Source: Linepithema humile (lineage: Eukaryota; Arthropoda; Insecta; Hymenoptera; Formicidae). From it: a stretch of DNA of 64,000 nucleotides. A model generated the notes under the pieces. That model did no database searches, was not told the origin of the DNA, and saw only the letters and a list, made by a program, of their open reading frames with translations. Location: NCBI RefSeq assembly GCF_040581485.1, contig NC_090132.1:11729001-11793000 (forward strand). The letters are read 5' to 3'. Numbering within the stretch: position 1 is the stretch's first letter; each line of letters opens with the position of its first letter. Positions 21,433 to 32,082 of the stretch are shown here, in pieces. The translations under genes were made by a program, and so were the position numbers.

Positions 21433-22185
21433 CACTCACCCGAAAAAAAAGCGGTACACTGAAAATGTGGGAAAAATTCATCAAATTTCAACTGACGATA
21501 ACTTCGTAAATAATAAAGATAGAAAGTTCTATAAAATATGGAAATGAAGCTAAAAATCTCTACTTTAAGAATCAATTTATTTCAATGTTGCAAAATAAAT
21601 TTATTGAAAATGGCGGATGACAAAGCGCGAGCATGCAAAATTGAAAAATAATGGTTCGAGTTTGCGACGGTGCACGGTATAAACAAAAAATTGTAGCTTA
21701 TTGGGATCAAAAGCGTACGAAAGTACAGAGTCTCCTCTTTAAAATGCTTTTTTATGCATCTTGATACGATGATTTTTCGCCGAGAGATTCGCATTTGAAG
21801 AAAAAGGCAGATTCTTACTTCAAATGCGAATCTCTCGGCGAAAAATCATCGTATCAAGATGCATAAAAAAGTATTTTAAAGAGGAGACTCTGTACTTTCG
21901 TACGCTTTTGATCCCAATAAGCTACAATTTTTTGTTTATACCGTGCACCGTCGCAAACTCGAACCATTATTTTTCAATTTCGCATGCTTTTGCTTTGTCA
22001 TCCGCCATTTTCAATAAATTTATTTTGCAACATTGAAATAAATTGATTCTTAAAGTAGAGATTTTTAGCTTTATTTCCATATTTTATAGAACTTTCTATC
22101 TTTATTATTTACGAAGTTATCGTCAGTTGAAATTTGATGAATTTTTCCCACATTTTCAGTGTACCGCTTTTTTTTCGGGTGAGTG
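21433..22185. mobile_element. Mariner-type fold-back MITE in intron 1 of P transposase
   Basis: Almost the whole 753 bases fold back: arms 21433-21797 and 21815-22185 mirror each other, starting CACTCACCCGAAAAAAAAGC and flanked by TA on both sides. The two mirror-image 70-codon frames are artefacts of the palindrome. Confidence 0.85.
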
Positions 22186-22316
22186 TATATTACATTGAAT
22201 CTTATCTTTATATTTTTGAGGTTAACTTTGGTGTAATACTTCATCTGAGTTTGTACAATCAGTCAATGAATCAATGAAAGTATATAACATTTTTTAAACA
22301 CATTCTCTCTCTCACT

Positions 22317-22322
<6 letters not shown>

Positions 22323-22362
<40 letters not shown>
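22323..22362. repeat. (CA)n microsatellite
   Basis: About 20 CA units lie at the end of intron 1 of the P transposase. Confidence 0.9.
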
Positions 22363-22365
<3 letters not shown>

Positions 22366-22585
22366 CATAATAAAATAATTTTGTTATTAAAGATCCAGAT
22401 TGTGGGTACTGGCTTCTGGTCGAGATGATCTCTTATTAAAAAAACCTATAGAACTGTATAACAATTATAGAGTGTGTAAACTTCATTTTGAGGATAAAAT
22501 GTTTTTAAATTACGAGAAAACAAGATTACAACCAAATGCATTTCCAAGTGTTATTAGGAATAATGGTATGTTATTTTAGATTAAT

Positions 22586-22641
<56 letters not shown>
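22586..22641. repeat. (CA)n microsatellite
   Basis: About 28 CA units lie in intron 2 of the P transposase, before the acceptor at 22670. Confidence 0.9.
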
Positions 22642-22646
<5 letters not shown>

Positions 22647-24952
22647 TATATGTGAAATTAGTTTCCACAGGTGAAGAAGCAGGTCCAAGTACGTCAAATG
22701 TAGTATCAGTACATTGTAAACACACAAGCATGCATAATTTGAAATATAAAGAAGTTGAATGTCTCGCGTCTAATAACAAATTAAATACAATGGATCTTGC
22801 AGGTAGGTTTACCTTATGTATTTATATTTTATGTGTATTTTATTTTGCAACTATATATATATATATATAAAATAATAAGAATTATTTATAACTGCAATAT
22901 TAAATCATTTTTATGTAGAAATGAATGTAATACACACAGAAGAGGAAGAAAAAAAGTCATCTATAATGTCAGATGCAGGAGTGCAAACAGGTTTGTCACT
23001 CTCTTCAACATCTCCACGAAAAAATAAACTTCATCAAAGAATAAAAACATATAAAAAAAGAATAGCACATTTAGAATCAAAAATACTGCAAATGCGAGAC
23101 GCTAAAATGAAAGATATAAATGTATTGGATGTATTACTGGACAAATATTTTCCCAAACAGACAGCAGACTTTTTAAAAATGCAAGCACGTCTTTTTGGAA
23201 AAGCGACAAAAGGTAGAAGATATAGCTCTTCATTTAAACAGCAATGTTTAGCGATATATTTTGCAAATCCCAAAGCATATAGAACTTTAGTATATAAATG
23301 TAAGATGTTTTGTTTACCTAGTTGTAGCACTTTAAAAAAATTTACGCAACACTTTTATATAGATCCGGGATTGCAAGATAAAGTATTTCAAATATTGAAA
23401 TTAAAAGTTGATTCGTTAGATGAAATTAACAAATATTGTGTAATTTGCATCGATGAAATGTCTTTAAAAAAATATTTATTTTATAATATAACACGAGACA
23501 AAATTATAGGGTTTGAAGACATAGGTTATTTTCAATCACATAAATGTCCACCATTACCTGCACAAAATGTAGCAGTTTTGATGGTGAGGGGTATCTGTCA
23601 ATCATGGAAACAACCGTTAAGTTATTTTTTTTCATATTCTACAATGAAGACTTTAGATTTGCTGCTAGTAATAAAAGAGGCAATACAAAAATTAAAAAAC
23701 ATTGGTTTAAAAGTTATTGGTTTAATTAGTGATATGGGTTCTAATTTCTTTAAGTTGTCTCACTTATTAAAGATAAGTACGACAAAGTCATATTTTCAAA
23801 TAGATGAGGATAAAATATATTATATTTTTGATCCACCTCACCTATTGAAAGCAACTAGAAATAATTTATTACGTCACAATTTTATAGATGGTGAAAAAAT
23901 TGCTTCATGGAGATATGTAGAAGAATTTTATAATATTGATAAAAAAGCACAATTTAGAACAGCACCAAAATTGACAGATATCCATATTAACCCAAATAAT
24001 TTTCAACGTATGAAAGTGAAATATGCAGCGCAAATTTTAAGTGGATCTGTTTCTAGTGGTATAAACACATTTATTAGTTTAGGGTCTTTATCTGCGGCAG
24101 CTATGTTTACAACAGAATTTATAGAAAGGTTTAATAAATTATTCAATATTTTGAATTCATCAAAACTTTATAGCAGCAATGTAAATAAACAAGCATTCAC
24201 AAATGCAAAAGAACAAACTATTTTTTTAAATGAAACTAAAGATTTTTTGCAGCGTATAAAAGTAATTAGAACATCAGATGGAAAAAATATAACAAATTCT
24301 ATTAAATCTATAAAATGTTGGATTATCACAATTAATTCTGTAATGCAGTTATTTGAATATTTACAAGAATTATCAGCTTCTATTAAATTTTTACTAACCA
24401 GAAGACTGAATCAAAATTGTTTAGAAAACTTTTTTGGTATTATTCGTTCTCAAAATGGAAATGCTTATAACCCTACATCAATACAATTTTATTTCGCATT
24501 TAAGAAACATTTTTCAGTTGAATATTGTAAAGTCAAAACTGGTAATTGCGCAGCTGATGAAGATACAATATTAACAAAATGTCAAGACTTTGTAGCCAAT
24601 GAAAATGTAGTATTTCCAATTATTACACAAGAAGGAAATTTTAAAATTGATAATTACGATTATCGTAATATGCCAGCAACCGAGGAAAACGTGTTCATTT
24701 ACATTTGTGGATACTTATTGTGCCGTATTTTTAAAAAACATTTTTGTGATACATGTGCAATACTAGCACAAAAGGATAGTAATTTAAATACTTCTTGTTT
24801 ATATTCTTATTTTAAAGCATATAATAATGAGAAAAATACATTCGGAAATTTATATGTACCAAGTGTAATATTTACTAACTATATAAAGCAATTACATATT
24901 AAGTTTTTTGACAATATCTGTATTATTACCAAAGAAAACGTTATGCAACAGT

Positions 24953-25549
24953 AGTAGTTATACTATGCCGGTTCTAACCCAGGGGCAATGAGGGGGGTGC
25001 GGGTGAAGAGGGGAAGAGGGGTATCAGATAACAGTGGAGGGGGTAATGACGTCATCGTTTTGGAGGAGAGGGGGTAATTTAGGAGTGGTGGGGGGTATCA
25101 GATAACAATAATTCCTGGAAGTGGGGGATTTCCGGGATTCCCGGAAGAGATAAGATAAGGATTGTTAATACAAACATGAGTCGTCGAGAGATAAGGATTC
25201 CTGGAAGAGATAGGGATTCCGAGAACTGTTTAGATCCTTTGGTTTTTCTCTGCGCATCAAAGTGGAGCGCCATGTTGTCGAAATGTATCATTGTTAAAGG
25301 ATTCCGAGAACTGTTTAGATCCTTTAGTTTTTCTCTGCGCATCAAAGTGGAGCGCCATGTTGTCGGAATGTATCATTGTTAAAGGATTCCGAGAACTGTT
25401 TAGATCCTTTAGTTTTTCTCTGCGCATCAAAGTGGAGCGCCATGTTGTCGGAATGTATCATTGTTAAAGGATTCCGAGAACTGTTTAGATCCTTTGGTTT
25501 TTCTCTGCGCATCAAAGTGGAGCGCCATGTTGTCGGAATGCATCATCGC
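24953..25549 (+). repeat. Maverick left terminal inverted repeat
   Basis: It pairs with 49377-49800. The outer 260 bases match closely. The inner part is an 85-base unit repeated four times here and about twice on the right. Confidence 0.9.
25215..25549 (+). repeat. 85-base tandem repeat, four copies
   Basis: Copies start at 25215, 25300, 25385 and 25470, each beginning GATTCCGAGAACTG and containing GCGCATCAAAGTGGAGCGCC. They are near identical. Confidence 0.9.
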
Positions 25550-25565
25550 AATGTTTATACAATAA

Positions 25566-25576
25566 GGGTATATAAG
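25566..25576 (+). promoter_or_regulatory. TATA promoter of the SOCS-box-like gene
   Basis: GGGTATATAAG lies 33 bases before the ATG at 25609. The same block precedes other Maverick genes (28008, 48151, 49218). Confidence 0.6.
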
Positions 25577-25608
25577 GCCCGCAAAGAACGAGTGGTATAA
25601 CAGTCGAA

Positions 25609-26208
25609 ATGTTTATCGCACTCTCGGATGAACGCGATATTCTCAATTTAACAGCAGCGGAGTTAGAATTTGTGCCAAAGGTGATTTTATTAAGCAAGTT
25701 TGCTCGGTTCGTGGACCAAGTGTGGGAGAAACTTCCGGAACACGTAAGAGTGGACCCGGAAGTGCAGGGTTACCGTCGGTGCAAGAAACATCACAATCAA
25801 CCGTGGCAGCGCAACCACATTGACGGACCCGCGCCATACGTTAAAGATTGCACTCTGTGCGAATTAGGTGAGAAAAATATCTCTAAAAATAGAAAGTGAG
25901 AAATATTCAGCGAGTAGATATTTAGGTGTATTGTAAAATGTTTCAGGATCACCACGATGCGACAGCCGAGGAGTCTCGTCGAACTCGCCAGGAAGGTCAT
26001 AAACCAGAACGTCGCAAGCAGATACCTATTGAGCGATCTACCGCTTCCGGAGAAGTATATTCGACAATTGTATCAGACGTATGGTCGGGATCGCTTCGAA
26101 AAATTGTTATCAAAATGTAAGACGCAAGTCGAGTACTTAGGCATCGTACAGTTGATGTGTTGTGTCGATGCCGACGAAATGTCGGAAATGTTTGTATGCG
26201 AATATTGA
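25609..26208 (+). CDS. Maverick accessory gene with Cys/His N-terminus and SOCS-box-like C-terminus
   Basis: The first exon (25609-25867) starts with MFIALSDERDIL and has a possible zinc site (CKKHH ... NH ... CTLC). It ends at a good donor (GGTGAG), and an acceptor (TTTCAG) is at 25946. The second part (ATG at 25957, to 26208) opens PRSLVELARKVI and then LPLPEKYIRQLY. That is the layout of a SOCS box: a BC box (SLxxLxxxxI, here with Ala in the usual Cys position as in some viral BC boxes) plus an LPLP Cul5 box. SOCS boxes recruit Elongin B/C-Cullin 5 ubiquitin ligases. By my reading the exon phases are off by one, so there is either a frameshift, another splice form or two separate genes. 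The function is inferred from motif only. Confidence 0.5.
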
Positions 26209-26423
26209 AATAAAAAATTTTTATATTTAAAATGTAAGTTTTTTTTTTATCATCATCTCGCTGTAGTAATATAAGAGAACGCGTCGATTGTACCGACTTA
26301 TCGCGAGTCAAGTTACACCGTTGTAGCGGACCATTTAAATAAACAATTTCAAAAGTTTTATTAAAATAAACTTATTCATATTAAATAAAAATAATTTAAA
26401 TTATTATTCCTGTCCCTCATCTT

Positions 26424-26520
26424 ATTCACTGACCTATCCTACCGCGAGATAAGCGACAGATCATATGTCACGAGGATCGTATAACTGAGGTGGAATAAAA
26501 GTCGTACGATATAAATCATT
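26424..26520 (+). repeat. 97-base dispersed Maverick repeat, copy 1
   Basis: It runs from ATTCACTGACCTATCCTACC to GATATAAATCATTTT and is essentially identical to 29361-29457. Shorter relatives occur at 27225, 11358 and 12271. Confidence 0.8.
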
Positions 26521-26797
26521 TTTTTTTCTTTTATTTACGACGAATGATATAGAGTGAAATAATTAAGTTATACATTTATTCTAAACACTAATAATATACT
26601 TCAAGTTTTCTTTTTAATACAAATTATCCGCGGTAAAATATAAATTTAATAGGAACTTTAATCCAAACTTAATATGTAATTTAAGGATGGGAGGTGAAAG
26701 GAGAAAAAATCGCAATAAGATTAATATTAGCAAATTTTATTCATATTTTTGTAAAAGATGTTACATAGATGAAAAAAAAATTGTTTCAACTGAGCCT

Positions 26798-26947
26798 CTA
26801 ACGCCTTTCACGATTACGAGGGGAAACGGGGGGAGGCGCTTGAGTCGTCCTCGGACGAGGCTCGACCACAGCTATCGGCTTGTGGTACACTCCGCAATCT
26901 TTACACTTCTCGTATTCGGAATTTTTTCTATTCTGATCACGCTCCAT
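26798..26947 (-). CDS. Small Cys-rich basic protein of Maverick
   Basis: A 49-codon minus-strand frame starts MERDQNRKNSEYEKCKDCG and has a CxxC...H pattern (CKDCGVYH) followed by a Pro/Arg-rich tail. A TATATAAGG box on the same strand lies at about 27012-27020, 65 bases upstream, in line with other promoters of this element. I do not recognise the protein. The paired Cys and basic tail could suit a small nucleic-acid-binding or adaptor protein. Its short length makes the call uncertain; the promoter is the main support. Confidence 0.4.
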   Translation of the reverse strand: MERDQNRKNSEYEKCKDCGVYHKPIAVVEPRPRTTQAPPPVSPRNRERR

Positions 26948-27057
26948 TTTCTATACTTTTTTCTCCACCGCGTGCACACTTTGAACTAATAAATTACTCT
27001 CTTCCGCACACCTTATATACAGCTCAACGCAAAAAAAAACGTCAATTTCGCTGTAGT

Positions 27058-27640
27058 AATAAACGTTAAAATACGTTCGATAGATGTTAAAAGTGGTTTA
27101 AGTAATGTTGAAAAGATGTACAAAAGATGTACGTAAGATGTTCAACAATACGTTAAAAGACGTTCAAAGACGTTCGATAGACGTTCAAAAAGACGTACGA
27201 TAGATGTTCTTACGAATAATCTCTTCGCGAGATAAGCGACAGAGCATATATCACGAGGATCGTATAACTGAGGTGGAATAAAAATCATACGAGAGATGTT
27301 CAAAGATGTACGATAGACGTTCCATAGATGTTCAAAGACGTTCAAAGACGTACGATAGACGTTCAAAGACGTACAATAGACGTTTGATAGACGTACGAGA
27401 GACGTTCGATAGACGTTCAAAGACGTACGATAGACGTTCAAAGATGTACGAGAGACGTACGATAGACGTTCAATAGATGTTAAAAGTAGTTCGATTGACG
27501 TTCAAAGACGTACAATAGATGTTAAAAGTTGTACGTAAGACGTTCAACAATACGTTAAAAGATGTTACATAGATGTTAAAAGTAGTTCGATTGACGTTAA
27601 AAGACGTACGATAGACGTTGAATAGATGGAAATATCATAC
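27058..27640. repeat. Minisatellite of GACGTTC/GACGTACGATA units
   Basis: Irregular tandem arrays of 10-22-base units occur: AGACGTTCAAAGACGTACGATAG and variants with GATGTTAAAAG. A degenerate copy of the dispersed repeat (CGCGAGATAAGCGACAG at 27226-27245) is embedded in it. Confidence 0.8.
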
Positions 27641-27963
27641 GCTGGCCTATCGTCCTAGCGAAACCTTAGATCCGCGATTACTATTCCTCGAAAAGGAGAT
27701 GCTACTGTCGAGCGAGTCATTTCGTCTTCGACATATTATAAAGAATTTTATTGTTGTAAACTATCAGCGGATATCGATACGAATGTTAGTTAGCGACGAA
27801 TAGCTTAGCACCTATCGTCCTGGCGAAACCTTAGATCCGCGATTACTATTCCTCGAAAAGGAGATGCTACTGTCGAGCGAGTCATCTCGTCTTCGGCATA
27901 TTATAAAGAACTATATTGTTGTAAACTATAGTGGATATCGATACGAATGTTAGTTAGCGACGA
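27640..27963 (+). repeat. Tandem duplication of about 170 bases
   Basis: Copies at about 27640-27800 and 27811-27963 both begin CCTATCGTCCT and end TTAGTTAGCGACGAAT. A 61-codon frame in the first is not retained intact in the second. Confidence 0.75.
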
Positions 27964-28007
27964 ATATAATAAGATTATAATAAGATTTAGCGGCATCTTT
28001 AATGTAA

Positions 28008-28018
28008 GGGTATATAAG
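28008..28018 (+). promoter_or_regulatory. TATA promoter of the four-exon gene
   Basis: GGGTATATAAG lies 75 bases before the ATG at 28093. Confidence 0.6.
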
Positions 28019-28092
28019 TCGGGATTAAGTACTGCATCCATAATAGATCTTCGTTGTTCACAAAGTTCGTAACGTAGTTATTCGTTTAAAAA

Positions 28093-28998
28093 ATGTCTAG
28101 TTGTCGGAAAATAATCGATTCGTGTTTGCGATTGACGCATAGCTTAAACGGGCTATGCGTTGATAATTATTTATCATCGTTGTCCGACAACGACGATGAT
28201 AATTATACGGTATTCGCAAAGTTTGCGGGTGCGTGCCCTAGCGCGGTGCTCGCTGTGTTATTTCGGTTGGGACATTTTTCGAATTATCCTCAGCTCTTGA
28301 TTATTGCTGGGGAAATTGTCAAAATGAGACGTATTTACAGTGATGCTGAAGAGGATGCGGGAGGTTATATCACCTGGCTGTCGCATTGCTATAATGATGC
28401 TGTAAAAAATGGTAAGTTTTTTTTTTTTTTTATTATGAATATTAAAACAAAGTTTTAAAAAATTAAAATCATTATTTTTTAGGAACGCTACAACATCCAA
28501 CATCTAAAAAAACTATGGTGGTGGAGGGTGTGGTGCGTGGTACGCGTCGAAACCGCGACGAGCGAGCTACTCGACGTCTCGGGGTAAGACGTCGAGCGGA
28601 TACCTCGCCTGAGGCCGGACCCTCGTGTAAGTCGCTGTATACATTATTTATATGAAATAACAGCATCGATTTTTATAGTACGAAATTTTACAAAAAAAAA
28701 AAATTTAATGTTTCAGCTCGCGCTCGAATTGTTCTAACGCCTGAGCTCGTCGATCTCGTGAGCGACGAATCGATGAGCTCACTTCGCGAGGAAGAAGAGC
28801 AGGAAGAGGAAGAGGAGAGGACTTATGAAGGAGGGGATGAGGAAGGCTACACGCAAGACGGATGGGGAATGGGTGACAGAGGTAAGAAAGATCGAAAATT
28901 TTTACAGTTACTTTTATGTTTGAATTTTTTTTTTTTTTTTAAACATTAAAATTTTCACAGGATACAGTCCCCCTGTGATGTCTTACTCTTCCGATTAG
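28093..28998 (+). CDS. Four-exon Maverick accessory gene of unknown function
   Basis: Exons are 28093-28411, 28483-28626, 28717-28881 and 28961-28998. All three introns are short (71-90 bases), have GTAAG donors and pyrimidine-rich acceptors, and split a codon after its first base. The joined frame is 221 residues. The N-terminal part (MSSCRKIIDSCLRLTHSL) is a compact, Cys-containing alpha-helical-looking domain. The middle is Arg-rich (GTRRNRDERATRRLGVRRR). The last third is acidic (EEEEQEEEEER) and ends PPVMSYSSD. The layout looks like a regulatory or nuclear protein, but I recognise no family. It has its own TATA promoter and no visible damage, unlike the capsid genes. Equal intron phases permit exon skipping without a frame change. 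Confidence 0.6.
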
Positions 28999-29360
28999 AA
29001 TTTTCAAACGGGGGAGTAAAATAAAAAGAAGAAAATCGAAAGGTGAGTATTTTCATACTCAAATTTTTTAATTAATTCATTAATTTTTTTTTTTAATTTT
29101 GACTTTTTGCAGTTCAAACAGGTGGTAGAGAAGAAGAGTCGGAGGAAACTTGGTCGGGCGAGGTTCCTGCGACACACTTTCGAAGTCGTCGGTTTCACCA
29201 GTCGATTCTTCGCGAGGAAAGAACTTTTTTTTGCAATTAAAAAAAAAATTCTGTTTGCTTAAATGTACATATATTTTTTTTTATTGTTTTTTTAATAAAT
29301 ATTATTCATATTAAATAAATTTATTTTTTATTTTTTTTTATCAGACTCTTTTCCCATCCT

Positions 29361-29457
29361 ATTCACTGACCTATCCTACCGCGAGATAAGCGACAGATCA
29401 TATGTCACGAGGATCGTATAACTGAGGTGGAATAAAAGTCGTACGATATAAATCATT
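29361..29457 (+). repeat. 97-base dispersed Maverick repeat, copy 2
   Basis: Second copy of 26424-26520, 2.94 kb apart and in the same orientation. Confidence 0.8.
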
Positions 29458-29476
29458 TTATTAATATAAATCATTG

Positions 29477-29998
29477 TTATGTTACACGTTTGTTACGCTC
29501 AAACCACCACTTGTACAATTTGTAAACATTCCGCATAGCGCAATGTTTCGTGTGATACACGCAGCGCAAGGTTCCGATTACATCCAAGTTCGTCAGGCGT
29601 GCGATATCTTCGTAATCCGCATCGATCGTTTCGATCTCTACATCATCTTCCAAAATCTCGCACAGCCACTTTTTCTTCTCGAGTCCTTTCACGTATATCA
29701 GAGGCGGTTCCGTACCAATGGCGTTGTTGATGAGGCTTTTCATCCGACTGTACGAGACGTGTCCATCTTCCCATCGGAAGCCGTGATGGTGTATCCGTAA
29801 CCAACACACCAGCGATTTTTCCGATTTCGTCAACAGATACCACGGTACGTGTTCACGAAATACGTAATGAGACAGCGTTTCGCCATCTCGAAGTACCGCT
29901 GCTTCTTTCACGATAAAAATGTTGTTGAACGCGTAACCTTGCAAGTCGACGAAAATTGGTACGTTCGACATCGTCGTCGATCGTCGGAAAACTGACAT
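29477..29998 (-). CDS. Conserved insect Maverick-associated protein, possible nuclease fold
   Basis: This intact 173-codon frame has a second Met at residue 9 that directly precedes the conserved start (NVPIFVDLQGYAFNN). Blocks include FIVKEAAVL, VPWYLLTKSEKS, IHHHGFRWEDG, YVKGLEKKKWL and DADYEDI, ending with KHCAMRNVYKLYKWW. I recall this as a family common in hymenopteran genomes and linked to virus-like elements. Spaced acidic residues (VDLQG, KE, DAD) could suit an RNase H-like or DEDD nuclease fold, but this is speculation. It lies at the left end of the minus-strand capsid block, after the major capsid gene, and is the only gene in that end with no break. Confidence 0.6.
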   Translation of the reverse strand: MSVFRRSTTMSNVPIFVDLQGYAFNNIFIVKEAAVLRDGETLSHYVFREHVPWYLLTKSEKSLVCWLRIHHHGFRWEDGHVSYSRMKSLINNAIGTEPPLIYVKGLEKKKWLCEILEDDVEIETIDADYEDIARLTNLDVIGTLRCVYHTKHCAMRNVYKLYKWWFERNKRVT

Positions 29999-30065
29999 GT
30001 CCGCGTACGCACACGTCTAATTTATAACTTTTCACACGAGTCTGCGCACAATGTTGTTCAGTGGA

Positions 30066-31237
30066 TTATATTCGACCATTCGATCGTGTATAACGAGACA
30101 ATAGGCGGTGGTGTTGGCCGGTATATTTTCCTTACAAATCAAATTCTATTCGCACGTCGACGGTGGCGTTCTTGACAGAGTCGTTTTGTCGCGAACAATC
30201 TATGACTACGAACGGACCGGTTATCAAGAAATCATCGATATCCAAATACGTATCGTCCTGTCCGTAATAGGCTTTGCGGAAACGCGCATACATGTTGTAC
30301 AGTATAGCGTATCAATTTCTGTCGAAATCCAAGTTCATGTCGTCGTACGGATAAAAATCTGAATTCAGATGCAGTCTCACATTGGTGAGTTTACAAGCGT
30401 CAAATTGCGCAGCGTTTTCAGACAGTACATTTTTTCGACCGGTTTGGAGAGCAAAGATTACGTATCTCGGTTTTTCCAATTACGTCGCGGCTTTGACCGC
30501 CCAAGAATGCTTCGTTGTATTCTGCAGCAGAGGAAATTCGTACAGATCTCACGAACGGAAGCACATGCTTAAATATTTTCCACTTTCCAAAGTTCGAAGA
30601 AGAGACAGCTTGTTGACTTCGCTCAGAGATACATGCGGCATTCGCCACTGTATCTTGAGTAGCTCGATTTTTGGATTCGTACCGTTGGACTCGTCCAACG
30701 AGACAATTGTTATCGTTGCGCGATCGTATCAATACAAGTTCGTGACGAGCGTTGATTACAATCCGTTTGTAATCCTCGCAGAATCCCAAAAGAGTATTGA
30801 GCGGAACGCAAAAATTAAAGTTTCCATCGATCAACGGATATCCATTCGGATTCCACGATGCATGTTTCAGAATCTTGCTCTTCTCCGTCGTCAGCGATAT
30901 ATAGTTTTTGATCGTCGTTGTTATTCCAACGTTTCTGTTACGATCGATTTCAACTCCGTCGAACTCGTATCGCATTTCATCAAACATGAACGGGACACAA
31001 TTATTTCTCATTATACACACGTTATCTCTATTCTCATCGGCAGGAGTAACGAGTTTTCCTTCAATGTAAAGAAAACTCTCACACGGCAACGTGTATAAAT
31101 CCTGTTGCTGTATAGGTATTCGTATCTCGTCGCTGTGTCCCAACGTTGTGTTAGCGTACGAATTGTACGTGTGCATCTTATTATTTCACGATACGCTCGT
31201 TGAAGACGGGCTCGTCAGCGATGTTAAGTATATCCAT
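30066..31237 (-). pseudogene. Maverick major capsid protein (double jelly-roll), broken
   Basis: The start is at 31237 (MDILNIADEPVFNE), soon interrupted near 31190. The main open stretch (31176-30418) has RIPIQQQDLYTLPCESFLYI, MRYEFDGVEID, FNFCVPLNTLLGF and RHELVLIRSR. These fit the double jelly-roll major capsid protein of Polintons and adenovirus-like viruses. Reading changes frame near 30515. The C-terminal part (to 30066) has a TGA near 30311 and a TAA near 30134. The family forms hexagonal capsomers by trimerising. With at least two frameshifts and two stops, this copy cannot make a capsid protein. It lies between the minor capsid gene and 29998. Confidence 0.8.
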
Positions 31238-31351
31238 CTCTTTAAACGTTTCTCACAACAAATCCCAATGATTGTAAAAAGTTTACGTTCGTCGTACTGA
31301 GCCTCTTGATTGGCAAATTTTTTTTTTCAATTACACGCTTTTCTCTTTCGT

Positions 31352-32072
31352 TCAACACGAGCATTTCCTCGCACCACGTCGCCGCAAGTGCAGTCTGATG
31401 GTAATCTTTTCTCCGCGAAAATCAATCAATCGTCCGTCTTGATCCACCACACGCAACGTAATATCAGTATGCGATGACCGGAAGGTAAATGATTAGCGCG
31501 GGCGTTTCCGAGACTTTATATCCCGGTGGCACGTTCGGTAAAAATTCATGTATCGTGTGCACCGACTTGTCGTTGGCGTACGCACCCGCGGTAATGCTGC
31601 ATTCCACTCGAATAATGTTTACGTTGACAATGTTTACCGAGGAGTCTGATTCGTGCCACTTTCTCAGTTCCAGTATACGACCCGTCGAAAATCCCAACAA
31701 TGGTCCAATAGTATTCGGTTTGGCGAAATTTATCCGAAAAGCGCACTTGATTTCACTCTTCATGGTATTAACGTTGGGACGAAGTGACAATGGATAATTT
31801 TGCTCTTTACTTTTTTCTCGCTTTTGCAGTATCGCACGTTTCAGATATGCATCGATGTCTTCCATTTCATAAGATCTTTCGGGAATTGTAATTTCTTCGT
31901 CATTGTCACCGAAATAAAATTTATTGTTTGCTACTGTCACGTTCGGAATCGTGTTGTAGGTCTCCATCGTGGTTAGGCCGAGCTCGTAGTCCCCATCGCT
32001 CAAGTCTATCAGTGGAAAATAATCCACCGTGAGAACGCTGCTTTTACCGCTTAGAGTGAACGTCAGCGACAT
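31352..32072 (-). pseudogene. Maverick minor capsid protein (penton-like), C-terminal frameshift
   Basis: The 202-codon frame from 32072 (MSLTFTLSGKSSVLTVDYFP) contains LSDGDYELGLTTMETYNTIPN, then INFAKPNTIGPLLGFS and ends prematurely at 31464. The final part continues in another frame to 31352 (VVDQDGRLIDFRGE then IRLHLRRRG). The order and motifs fit the single jelly-roll minor capsid (penton) protein, which fills capsid vertices. Only one frameshift, near 31470, is visible. It sits just downstream of the protease gene in the minus-strand virion gene block. Confidence 0.8.
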
Positions 32073-32082
32073 TGCCGAGATT

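Larger units (their letters stand above)
21208..24951 (+). pseudogene. THAP-domain P-element transposase, interrupted in last exon
   Basis: Predicted exons are 21208-21317, 22393-22565, 22671-22802 and 22919-24951, with GT/AG sites and matching phases. Exons 1-2 encode a THAP zinc finger (CSILNC ... RVCKLHF), the sequence-specific DNA binder. A coiled coil (about 23000-23100) and the P-type RNase H-like core follow: CIDEMSLKK (first acid), LISDMGSNF (second acid), FDPPHLLKATRNN, and late NQNCLENFFGIIRSQ with the last acid. The stop TAG at 24952 is made by the Maverick junction. The same frame resumes at 49806 and runs 58 codons more. No other break is seen, so the gene was probably functional when the Maverick arrived. 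P-type transposases use GTP and act in the nucleus. Confidence 0.85.

Noticed and set aside
21582..22036. Two nearly identical 70-codon frames facing each other
   Set aside because: They are mirror images in the arms of the fold-back MITE, not genes.
27058..27640. Possible CRISPR-like array
   Set aside because: Units are short, overlapping and irregular with no constant-length spacers, and the DNA is eukaryotic.
30382..31098. Plus-strand 238-codon frame opposite the capsid gene
   Set aside because: It is antisense to a recognisable double jelly-roll protein and has no family match of its own.
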